Shown one piece after another: positions 7,395 through 13,995 of a DNA stretch of 17,668 nucleotides (the first letter of the stretch is position 1; each line of letters begins with the position of its first letter). The notes beneath the pieces are model-generated. The model was not told the DNA's origin. It saw only the letters and a program-made list of their open reading frames with translations, and did not search any database. Origin of the DNA: DATLFA01 sp039934635 (GTDB lineage: Bacteria > Actinomycetota > Acidimicrobiia > Acidimicrobiales > WLNW01); the NCBI GenBank assembly GCA_039934635.1, contig JBDTLT010000103.1, positions 1 through 17,668 of the forward strand, read 5' to 3'. The position numbers and the translations under genes are program-made.

Positions 7395-7775
7395 TCAGAG
7401 AACCCCGGCGAGTTGCGCGCGCCATGGGGCGAGGTCGACGTAATCCCGGAACGCGGTGATGAGCCCGGCATCTTCGTCGACCTCGATCGCCGCGTGGCAG
7501 CACACGGCATACTCGGTTCCGTCGATCCAGAAGCGATCGATGCGCTCGAGGTGCGCGCGGCCGTGCACGTAGGCCTCAGTGACGATGTCCCACCGCACGC
7601 GTTGCGAACGCTCGACGATCGGCCCCAGTAGCTGGGCGACACCGGAAGGGCCGTGCACCGGTGGGTGAGGAACATTCTGGTAGGGCGCGTCGAGCGCGAA
7701 GCACGCCGCCGCACGCGCGACGTCGCGGGCTTCGACCGCATCGAGGAACCGACGCACGGTTGATCGGGTACTCAC
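7395..7775 (-). CDS. Limonene-1,2-epoxide hydrolase-like protein
   Basis: This 126-residue NTF2-fold protein carries the full active-site set of limonene-1,2-epoxide hydrolase (LEH). In Rhodococcus LEH these are Tyr53, Asn55, Arg99, Asp101 and Asp132. Here they map to Y32 and N34 in YQNVPHPP, R78 and D80 in ERID, and D111 in FRDYVDL, in the right order and context. LEH adds water to an epoxide in one step to give a trans-diol, without a covalent intermediate. The residue mapping is from memory of the family, but the two flanking motifs are distinctive. The start is GTG at 7775 with no ribosome site and a TAGCGT box 8 bases upstream, so it is probably leaderless. It is a single-gene unit, convergent with livF and divergent from the FAD dehydrogenase. 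A role in opening an epoxide made by the P450 or another oxygenase is an inference. Confidence 0.82.
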   Translation of the reverse strand: MSTRSTVRRFLDAVEARDVARAAACFALDAPYQNVPHPPVHGPSGVAQLLGPIVERSQRVRWDIVTEAYVHGRAHLERIDRFWIDGTEYAVCCHAAIEVDEDAGLITAFRDYVDLAPWRAQLAGVL

Positions 7776-7783
7776 GACCGGCG

Positions 7784-7789
7784 ACGCTA
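7784..7789 (-). promoter_or_regulatory. -10 box TAGCGT, probable leaderless promoter of the LEH-like gene
   Basis: TAGCGT (TANNNT) ends 8 bases before the GTG at 7775. The sequence from box to start resembles the one at 2563-2582, as if both were copies of one promoter or targets of one factor. Confidence 0.45.
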
Positions 7790-7791
7790 AC

Positions 7792-7820
7792 GCCGATTCG
7801 ATCGAGCACCTAGAGTCGGC
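7792..7820. promoter_or_regulatory. Inverted repeat, candidate operator between divergent genes
   Basis: GCCGATTC (7792-7799) and GAGTCGGC (7813-7820) are complementary over 8 positions with one G-T wobble and a 13-base spacer. The right arm overlaps the TAGAGT box of the FAD dehydrogenase gene and the left arm lies just behind the -10 box of the LEH-like gene, so a dimeric repressor here could control both. No regulator gene is in the window. Confidence 0.35.
7811..7816 (+). promoter_or_regulatory. -10 box TAGAGT upstream of the FAD dehydrogenase gene
   Basis: A TANNNT hexamer 30 bases before the ATG at 7847, the same distance as the TAGGCT box before the binding-protein gene. It leaves room for a leader with the GGGGGA ribosome site at 7837-7842. 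No -35 box is clear. Confidence 0.4.
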
Positions 7821-7846
7821 GGCCGGCGATTTGATCGGGGGATCGA

Positions 7847-9283
7847 ATGGACACGACGTTCGACGTGGTGGTCGCGGGGGCCGGCCCCGGTGGCATGGCA
7901 GCCGCCGTCGGAGCGGCGGACGCGGGTGCGCGGGTCGTCGTCCTCGAAGCGCTCGACGAGATCGGCGGCAATGCGATTTGGTCCACCGGCTACATGGCCT
8001 TTACCCAGTTCGACATGCAGACCGTCTCCGGTATCGACGACAGCGCAGAGCGGTTTCTCGCCGACGCGCATCGTGAGGTCGCGTTGCAGCGCGAGCGTTA
8101 CGGCATCGTCTGGGACGAAGAACTGACGCGCCAGTTCATCGTCCGCAGCGGCGACACCTATCGCTTCCTCACGCACTACGGGGTGGAGTTCAGGCGCTTC
8201 ATCCAACGGCCCCTCCAACACACGGCCGACCGCATGGTCGATCTCGTCGATACGTTTGCTCTCCAACGAGCCTTCGGTCAGGCCTTCGCCGAACGGAATG
8301 TGACGATCGCGCTGCGAACCCGCGCGCAACGGCTTCGTACCGACGGAGGTCGCGTGATCGGCATCGAGGCCGAGGCACCCAAAGGTGCGGTCTACTACGG
8401 CGCCGAGCGCGGCGTGATCCTGACGACGGGCGGCTATCAGGCCGGCGTCGACATGCGCCGGCGCTATCAACCCGAGCATCTCGCAACGACGCCGTATCTA
8501 GGACTCGCCACTTGTCGCGGCGACGGCCATCGCATGGGCCAGGCGGTAGGTGCTGATCTACTCAACATGACGATGGTGCAGCCGCTCGTCATCGTCGCCT
8601 CGGCGCTCGTCGAGGATTCGATCGCAGTCAACATGGACGGCCGGCGCTTTCACGATGAAGCCGGGCCGTATGACGATCGCGTGGCCGCGCTGATCCAACA
8701 GCGCGATCGGCAGGCGTACTACATCTTCGACGACGACACCGCGTGTCAGAAGCATCATCTCTTCGACCAGATGCCCGAACCAGGCACCAGCGCGCCGACG
8801 ATCGAAGCGTTGGCAACGACGATCGGATGCCCGGCGCCGGCGCTGCAGGAGACCGTCGCCGCGTGGAACGCATTGCTGGGCACCGATGTCGGCCGCGATC
8901 CGCTCTTCGGTCGGGTGGTGTTGCCGGCCGAGCGGCGAGCGATCACGACCCCGCCGTTCCATGCCGTCCGCATGGTGCTCGGCGTCAATTTTCCAGCCGG
9001 CGGATTCCGCACGACGGATCGCATGGCCGTGGTCGATGTCTTTGGGCAGCCGATCGACGGGCTTTGGGCCGCGGGCGACACGGTCGGTGGCGTCAATCCG
9101 TGTCTGGGCCTCGGCGGCATTCACATCTCGTCCGCGATGACATTGGGTTTCGTGGCCGGCCGGGCAGCCGCCAACGGTGAAGTCGGTCGGGTCACGCCAC
9201 TGTCGCCGGTGGCGGAGCCGTCACCGCCACGGGCCACCATGAGGATGGCGATCGTCGACGACGCGGCGAATGCGGGCGCATGA
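7847..9283 (+). CDS. FAD-dependent dehydrogenase/reductase, fumarate reductase-KstD superfamily
   Basis: This 478-residue flavoprotein has an N-terminal Rossmann FAD motif VVVAGAGPGG (7-16) with E34 ending the second strand to bind ribose, the GGNAIWSTGYM loop (40-50), ILTTGGY (191-197), CRGDGHRMGQAVGA (223-236) and the C-terminal FAD segment GLWAAGDTVGGVN (405-417). The family oxidises or reduces C-C bonds next to carbonyls or carboxylates (fumarate, 3-ketosteroids, urocanate). The His-Pro-Thr-type substrate motif of fumarate reductases, expected just after the GDGH helix, reads V245-Q-P-L248 here, so fumarate is unlikely. An Arg-bearing segment DGRRFHDEAGPYDDR (264-278) is kept. It has no haem or secretion signal and is probably cytoplasmic. 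Its stop overlaps the next start (ATGA). A substrate-desaturating dehydrogenase is the best guess. Confidence 0.85.
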   Translation: MDTTFDVVVAGAGPGGMAAAVGAADAGARVVVLEALDEIGGNAIWSTGYMAFTQFDMQTVSGIDDSAERFLADAHREVALQRERYGIVWDEELTRQFIVRSGDTYRFLTHYGVEFRRFIQRPLQHTADRMVDLVDTFALQRAFGQAFAERNVTIALRTRAQRLRTDGGRVIGIEAEAPKGAVYYGAERGVILTTGGYQAGVDMRRRYQPEHLATTPYLGLATCRGDGHRMGQAVGADLLNMTMVQPLVIVASALVEDSIAVNMDGRRFHDEAGPYDDRVAALIQQRDRQAYYIFDDDTACQKHHLFDQMPEPGTSAPTIEALATTIGCPAPALQETVAAWNALLGTDVGRDPLFGRVVLPAERRAITTPPFHAVRMVLGVNFPAGGFRTTDRMAVVDVFGQPIDGLWAAGDTVGGVNPCLGLGGIHISSAMTLGFVAGRAAANGEVGRVTPLSPVAEPSPPRATMRMAIVDDAANAGA

Positions 9284-10440
9284 AGCGGGCAGCCGTGAAC
9301 CTCGAGGAGATCGCGCGCCGAGCGCGGCGCCGTCTGCCGCGGCTCGTCGTCGACTTTGTGGAAGGAGGCGCCGAGGACGAGGCCACGCTGCGGGCCAACC
9401 GTGAAGCGTTCGCCCGTTGGGCACTGGTACCTCGCGTGCTCGTCGACGTCGCCGAACGCAATTTGGCGACTTGCGTGCTCGGTCAGGATCTGTCGATGCC
9501 GATAGGGCTCGGGCCCGCGGGCCTGGCCCGTGTCGCGCACCACGAGGGCGAGGTAGCAGCGGCGCGGGCGGCCGGCGAGGCAGGCACCGTGTTCACGTTG
9601 TCGACCGGATCGAGTCGCACGATCGAAGAGGTCGCCGACGCTTCGAACGGGCCGGTCTGGTTCCAGCTGTACTTGTGGCGCGACCGCGAGGTGATCGAAG
9701 GGCTCGTCAAGCGGGCGGCCGCCGCCAAATACGCCGCGCTCGTGTTGACGGTCGACGTCCCCGTTATCGGCCAACGTGAACGCGATCTCCGCAACGGGTT
9801 CACGCTGCCGCCTCGGCTCACACCGCAAAACGCATTCGACATGATTCGCCGGCCCCGTTGGCTCGCTGGACTGGTGCGGGGCACGCCGCTCACCTTCGCC
9901 AACTTCGTCGACGTACCCGGTCGTGGTCGGTCGGCGGTCGAGCTCGGCAAGTATGTCAACGTCGAGATGATGAACCCGGGCGCCACGTGGGAGACGTTCG
10001 AGTGGCTCCGCCGGATTTGGCACGGTCCGCTCGCAATGAAGGGCGTGCTGCATCCGCATGACGCAGCGCGAGCGGTCGAGCTCGGTGCGGACGGTGTCGT
10101 CGTGTCCAACCACGGTGGCCGCCAACTCGACAGCGCGGTGGCCGCGCTCGATGCGCTCCCCGCGATCGCCGACGCCGTGGCGGGGCGCGCCGATGTGCTC
10201 TTCGACAGCGGTGTGCGGCGCGGAACCGATGTGGTGAAGGCGCTCGCGCTGGGCGCGAAGGCCGTGCTGATCGGCCGGCCGTACGTTCTAGGCCTGGGCG
10301 CGGACGGCGCTGCGGGTGTCAGCGCTGTCCTCGATGTGTTGCGGCGCGAGCTCGATCGCGCGCTGGCGTTGATCGGATGCGCTGACGCGTCCGAGCTGAC
10401 TCGTGATTTCGTGACGCGAGTGGGAGAGCCCTACATTTGA
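9280..10440 (+). CDS. FMN-dependent alpha-hydroxyacid dehydrogenase/oxidase
   Basis: A 386-residue TIM-barrel flavoenzyme of the glycolate oxidase/lactate dehydrogenase/mandelate dehydrogenase family, which oxidises 2-hydroxyacids to 2-oxoacids. Catalytic and binding residues are Y131 (FQLY), R166 (GQRERD), K254 (MKGV), H278 as base and R281 in SNHGGRQLD (276-284), and the phosphate-binding FDSGVRRGTDV (308-318) and IGRPY (331-335). The substrate-carboxylate tyrosine (Tyr24 of spinach glycolate oxidase) is Phe here: F26 in VVDFVEGG. That points to an altered substrate. Residues about 185-235 are the variable loop 4 region, without the membrane-anchor character of mandelate dehydrogenase. The ATG overlaps the preceding stop by four bases, so the two flavoenzymes are probably made in step. 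It converges on the PanE-like gene with 8 bases between stops. Confidence 0.9.
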   Translation: MKRAAVNLEEIARRARRRLPRLVVDFVEGGAEDEATLRANREAFARWALVPRVLVDVAERNLATCVLGQDLSMPIGLGPAGLARVAHHEGEVAAARAAGEAGTVFTLSTGSSRTIEEVADASNGPVWFQLYLWRDREVIEGLVKRAAAAKYAALVLTVDVPVIGQRERDLRNGFTLPPRLTPQNAFDMIRRPRWLAGLVRGTPLTFANFVDVPGRGRSAVELGKYVNVEMMNPGATWETFEWLRRIWHGPLAMKGVLHPHDAARAVELGADGVVVSNHGGRQLDSAVAALDALPAIADAVAGRADVLFDSGVRRGTDVVKALALGAKAVLIGRPYVLGLGADGAAGVSAVLDVLRRELDRALALIGCADASELTRDFVTRVGEPYI

Positions 10441-10448
10441 CCGTGCGA

Positions 10449-11396
10449 TCAGCTGCGCACGCGCGCGCGTTCAGCAATGCGCAGAAGGCCGACCACCGTC
10501 TCGGCCACCGGTACAGGGATCCCATGCGTGTGCGCCCGCCGCACCACTTCACCGGTGATGGAGTCGATCTCGGTCGGCCGTCCGTGGCGGATGTCGGACG
10601 CCATCGACGTGAAGTGACGACCGGTGGCCTCGTAGGTGGCAATCGCGGTCTTCCAACTTTCGTCGCGGTCGAGACGAACACCTTCGGCTGCCGCCACGGC
10701 AACGACTTCGTCGTGCAGGCGTTCGAGAAGAGGGGGTGCATCGGGCTGGTTCCACGTGTCGGTGACCATTGCGCCGACGATGGCGCTGAACGGGCCCATC
10801 ACCGCCAGTGCGAGCTTGGTCCAAATAGCGTCGTCGATCGCGTGGGTGGCGATCGTCGGCAGCCCCGCGGCGGTCATTAGTTCGGCGAGTGCCGCCGCAC
10901 CGCTGAGTTCACCGTGGGGCACGCGGGGTGGCCCGATGTGGGTCCGCGATCGCCCGCCGGCCGTCGCCCCCGACAACGTGATGCGCCCGGGTTCGTGGCG
11001 CTCGGCGCCGATGGTCGTCGTACCGGGTAATACGCGCTCGGGCCCGAACGTTTCGGCCAGCACGGCATCGTTGCCCAAACCGTTCTGCAGTGTCGTGATC
11101 CACGCGCCGGGCGTAGCAATTGCCGCCGCGGTCACGGCGGCTTCGCGCGTGTCGAACGTCTTCGTAAGGATGATGACGTGGTCGGCCGGCGCGACCGTCG
11201 AGGGCTCGGTGGTGGCCTCGAGTTGGACGGTCTGTGAAGTGCCATCGGGAGACTCGACGCGCAGCCCTCGTCCGGTAATCGCCTCGATGTGCTCGGGTGA
11301 TCGGCCAACCAACACCACCGGCGTCTGGGCCGCGGCGAGATACGCGGCAACCGCCGAACCCATTCCGCCGGCACCGACCACGGCGACGCGCGGCAT
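10449..11396 (-). CDS. PanE-fold NADPH-dependent reductase (ketopantoate reductase-like)
   Basis: This 315-residue protein has the 2-dehydropantoate 2-reductase architecture: NADP-binding VAVVGAGGMGSAVAAYL (4-20), LTKTFDT with K79 (78-84), QNGLGN with N105 (104-109), the catalytic lysine K194 in IWTKLAL, and a C-terminal SMASDIRHGRPTEID (264-278) with S264 and E276. Cofactor and general catalytic residues are all present. The two asparagines that hold ketopantoate in E. coli PanE (Asn180, Asn184), expected just after the lysine, are missing: the stretch reads LALAVMGPF (195-203). It is therefore probably a paralogue reducing another 2-oxoacid or oxidising a hydroxyacid. It starts directly after the upstream amidohydrolase stop (TGAATG), so the pair is one operon. 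True pantothenate biosynthesis is not excluded but no pan genes are nearby. Confidence 0.82.
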   Translation of the reverse strand: MPRVAVVGAGGMGSAVAAYLAAAQTPVVLVGRSPEHIEAITGRGLRVESPDGTSQTVQLEATTEPSTVAPADHVIILTKTFDTREAAVTAAAIATPGAWITTLQNGLGNDAVLAETFGPERVLPGTTTIGAERHEPGRITLSGATAGGRSRTHIGPPRVPHGELSGAAALAELMTAAGLPTIATHAIDDAIWTKLALAVMGPFSAIVGAMVTDTWNQPDAPPLLERLHDEVVAVAAAEGVRLDRDESWKTAIATYEATGRHFTSMASDIRHGRPTEIDSITGEVVRRAHTHGIPVPVAETVVGLLRIAERARVRS

Positions 11397-12656
11397 TCAG
11401 GCCCCCGCCGCGGCGGAAACGGCGCGGTGCCAGCGTCCCGATGCGACCTCGTCGGGGATCGGAAAGCGGAAAAGTTCGCTGGCGTTGCGCCACGTGAGCT
11501 TCTCGATGACGGGTTCGGGCAGAAAGCCGAGTTGTTGGTGCAGATAGTCCTGCGTGTCGGGCCACGTCGAGTCCGCGTGCGGGTAGTCGGACTCGACCAT
11601 CACGATGTCCTCACCGATGCGATCGAGCATGGCGAAACCGGCGGCATCGTCGAGTGCGCAGAAACGGAAGTTGCGCTGGAGCACTTCGACCGGATGCAGC
11701 GCTTCATCGGTCCAACCGCCGGTGAAGTCGCGGTAGCGGAAGCAGTGCTCGAGCCGGTCGATCAGTGCGGGCACCCAACCGATGCCTCCCTCGGATATGG
11801 CGATGAGCAACTTCGGGAACCGCAGCGCGACCTTTGAGAACAACCAGTCGGTCGTCGCTATGACCGATCCCACGAAGAACAACGCGGTGATCACTTCAGC
11901 GGGCGCGTCGGACGACCCGCCGAGGATCGACGACGACGAACCGACGTGTAGACACAACACCGTGCCGGTTTCCTCGCACGCTTGAAGGACCGGATCCCAG
12001 TAGCCCGTGTGGATGCTCGGCAGCCCGAGCCGCTCGGGAATCTCGGGGAACGACAGTGCACGGAAACCGCGCGTGGCGTTGCGACGCACTTCTTCGGCCG
12101 CCAGTTGGGCATCGCGCAGCCAAGTGATCTGCAGCGGGATGAAGCGTTCGGGGTACTTGCCGGCCCAGCCTTCGAGGTGCCAGTCGTTCCACGCGCGGAC
12201 GCACGCGAAGCCGAGGTCCGCGTCGTCGACCTCGTTGAAGCGGGCGCCCGCGAACCCCGCGACCATTGACGGGAAGCACAGCGAGGCCCATACACCGCCG
12301 AGGTCCATGTCGGTGACGCGCGCGTCGATGTCGTAGCAACCTCGTCGCATGTGTTCGTAGCGCGTTGGTTCCATCGAGTACTCGCGCGGTGGCCGGCCCG
12401 ACACTGCATTGGTTCCGGCATTGGGGATGATGCGGTCTTCGAACAACCACACTTCGCTGCCTTCGTGCTCGACGACACGTGGTGCACGGTCGGCGAGTTT
12501 CTTCGGCATGCGCCCTTCGAACACGTCTCGTGGCTCGACGAGATGGTCGTCGACCGACACGACCGTGTACCGGCGCTGTCGCGGTGCCGGCTCGGGAAGG
12601 AACGATACGGTCTTGTCGCGCCCCGCACCGATCGTCAGGCCTTCGAGCGTCGTCAT
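11397..12656 (-). CDS. Amidohydrolase-2 family protein with intact metal site
   Basis: A 419-residue TIM-barrel metal hydrolase or decarboxylase of a type common in actinobacterial catabolic clusters. Motifs are SVDDHLVEPRDVF (34-46, with D37 and H38 where many relatives read DxH or HxH), LCLHVGSSSS (234-243, H237), AISEGGIGWVPALIDRLEH (286-304, E289) and VESDYPHADSTWPD (354-367, D357). It keeps the final Asp that the 1184-2188 protein lacks. The N-terminal 30 residues precede the barrel and may be flexible. The ATG at 12656 follows a strong GGGAGGAG ribosome site. It is the first gene of a two-gene minus-strand unit with the PanE-like reductase. The reaction is unknown; a C-C hydrolase or decarboxylase acting on a ring-opened intermediate would fit the setting. 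Confidence 0.85.
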   Translation of the reverse strand: MTTLEGLTIGAGRDKTVSFLPEPAPRQRRYTVVSVDDHLVEPRDVFEGRMPKKLADRAPRVVEHEGSEVWLFEDRIIPNAGTNAVSGRPPREYSMEPTRYEHMRRGCYDIDARVTDMDLGGVWASLCFPSMVAGFAGARFNEVDDADLGFACVRAWNDWHLEGWAGKYPERFIPLQITWLRDAQLAAEEVRRNATRGFRALSFPEIPERLGLPSIHTGYWDPVLQACEETGTVLCLHVGSSSSILGGSSDAPAEVITALFFVGSVIATTDWLFSKVALRFPKLLIAISEGGIGWVPALIDRLEHCFRYRDFTGGWTDEALHPVEVLQRNFRFCALDDAAGFAMLDRIGEDIVMVESDYPHADSTWPDTQDYLHQQLGFLPEPVIEKLTWRNASELFRFPIPDEVASGRWHRAVSAAAGA

Positions 12657-12692
12657 GGCTCTCCTCCCCGCGCAACGTCACGGCGCCGCGAC

Positions 12693-12736
12693 CTCGAGGC
12701 TAGTCGGCGTTCGCCGGCGCCACGGCAGAGCTCGAG
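12693..12736. promoter_or_regulatory. Cluster of palindromes in divergent region, candidate operators
   Basis: CTCGAG occurs at 12693-12698 and 12731-12736, and between them lies the inverted repeat CGGCG-TT-CGCCG (12705-12716). The central repeat sits between the two outward-facing -10 boxes. GC-rich DNA makes short palindromes common, so this is only suggestive. Confidence 0.25.
12697..12702 (-). promoter_or_regulatory. -10 box TAGCCT upstream of the 12656 amidohydrolase gene
   Basis: A TANNNT hexamer on the minus strand ending 40 bases before the ATG, leaving a leader that includes the GGGAGGAG ribosome site. It partly overlaps the CCTCGAGG palindrome at 12692-12699. No -35 box is clear. 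Confidence 0.3.
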
Positions 12737-12746
12737 TCTCGCCGCA

Positions 12747-12752
12747 TAGGGT
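12747..12752 (+). promoter_or_regulatory. -10 box TAGGGT close to the MFS gene start
   Basis: TAGGGT ends 9 bases before the ATG at 12762, the same spacing as the boxes of the two SnoaL-fold genes that start with GTG. The transcript would be leaderless or nearly so; the G-run at 12755-12760 could alternatively serve as a weak ribosome site for a longer transcript. Confidence 0.4.
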
Positions 12753-12761
12753 GCGGGGGGC

Positions 12762-13985
12762 ATGGGGAATGTGACGGCGTCGTCGGTGAACGCCCACTCG
12801 GGCGGTCGTAGCAGCACCGCGGTCGTCGTCGCCTCGCTCCTCGCGACCGGTTTCGGATCGACGCTCGGTTTCGTCTACGGCTTGCAGAGCCGGGTGGTGC
12901 AGGAAGATCTGTCGATCAGCAAAGCACAGGTGGGTCTCATCGCCAGCGTCTACTTCGGTTCGACCGGCTTGGGATCGCTCGCCGGCGGCCGTTTGGCCGA
13001 CCGGCTCGGCACGCGGCGCGCGGTAGTCATCGACATGCTCGCGGTCAGCGCCGCGGCAACGGTCGCGGCGTTGTCGGGTTCGTACGCCGCGATCCTTCTC
13101 ACGAGCGTCGTCGGTGGCTTGGGATATGCGTTGACCAACGCGGCAACGAATCTCGCGGTGGCCGCAGTGGTGCCGGTGCGCCATCGTGCGGTCGCGCTCA
13201 CGGTCAAAACCGCCGGAGTGCCGTTCCAGGTGGCCGTGGGATCGATACTCGTGCCGTTTGTCGCCGATCATTTCGGGTGGCGCCCGGTGATCGCGGGAGT
13301 AGCGGTGCTCGCCGCAGGCACCGCGGCGGTGGCAGCGACCGTGCTTCCCGACGTGCACGGTGCATCGACGGCCGGCAGTGGCCGCCGCCTTCCACCGGCG
13401 ATCATGCTGCTGCCAGTCGGCTGCTTCTTCCTTCTCGTGGCCAGCCAACCGCTCTTCAGTTGGGGAGTGCGCTACCTCGACGAGGCGATGGACCTGCGCG
13501 CGTCCACCGCCGGCTCACTCGCGTCGGTCGCGGCCTTCGGCGGAGTCGCCGGCATGATCGCCGTCGCACGTGTCTCCGATGTAATCGGACGGGAACGACG
13601 CGCGCCGCTCGTGTTTGTGCTCACTGTGGCCACGGGCGCCGGCGGTTTGCTTTTGGCCATCGGATCGCGCGGCAACCTGGCGGTCGGTCTGTGTGGATTG
13701 GTCATCGCCACGACTGCTCAGCTCGCGGCAATCGGACTCCTCCACGCGCTTGTGGTCGACATAGCACCGAATGCCGTGGGTCGCGCGAGCGGTGTCACGA
13801 TGACCGGCTATTACCTCGGCGCGCTCGTCGCGCCGGCGCAGTTCGGTTGGCTCAGCGATCGCAGTGGGTCATACGCATGGCCGTGGTTGGTGTGCGCGCT
13901 GTCGGCTGCCTGTGCGGCGACGGTCTTCGGGTTGCTGTGGTACGCACGCGTCACCGATCGCTTGCTCGTGGGCGCGCCGGCGTAA
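12762..13985 (+). CDS. Major facilitator superfamily transporter
   Basis: A 407-residue membrane protein with 12 predicted hydrophobic segments in two halves joined by a loop near residues 200-215. The MFS motif A is GRLADRLGTRR (76-86) between helices 2 and 3. A degenerate second-half copy reads ARVSDVIGRERRAPL (269-283). Helix 4 carries a GGLGYALTNAATNLAV segment (119-134) like those of aromatic-acid and oxalate/formate-type carriers. It is probably a proton-coupled importer or exporter of a small organic compound in the plasma membrane. It is the first gene of unit F; the flavin monooxygenase gene starts 10 bases after its stop. Direction and substrate cannot be read from the sequence. Confidence 0.88.
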   Translation: MGNVTASSVNAHSGGRSSTAVVVASLLATGFGSTLGFVYGLQSRVVQEDLSISKAQVGLIASVYFGSTGLGSLAGGRLADRLGTRRAVVIDMLAVSAAATVAALSGSYAAILLTSVVGGLGYALTNAATNLAVAAVVPVRHRAVALTVKTAGVPFQVAVGSILVPFVADHFGWRPVIAGVAVLAAGTAAVAATVLPDVHGASTAGSGRRLPPAIMLLPVGCFFLLVASQPLFSWGVRYLDEAMDLRASTAGSLASVAAFGGVAGMIAVARVSDVIGRERRAPLVFVLTVATGAGGLLLAIGSRGNLAVGLCGLVIATTAQLAAIGLLHALVVDIAPNAVGRASGVTMTGYYLGALVAPAQFGWLSDRSGSYAWPWLVCALSAACAATVFGLLWYARVTDRLLVGAPA

Positions 13986-13995
13986 CGGAGCGACG

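Noticed and set aside
7847..9283. Naming the FAD protein a 3-ketosteroid delta-1-dehydrogenase
   Set aside because: The fold and FAD motifs match the superfamily, but I cannot identify the paired catalytic tyrosines of KstD, so the specific name is not supported.
10443..10460. GTGCG/CGCAC hairpin between the convergent stops as a bidirectional terminator
   Set aside because: The stem is only five pairs, lies largely inside the last codons of the PanE-like gene, and has no T-run.
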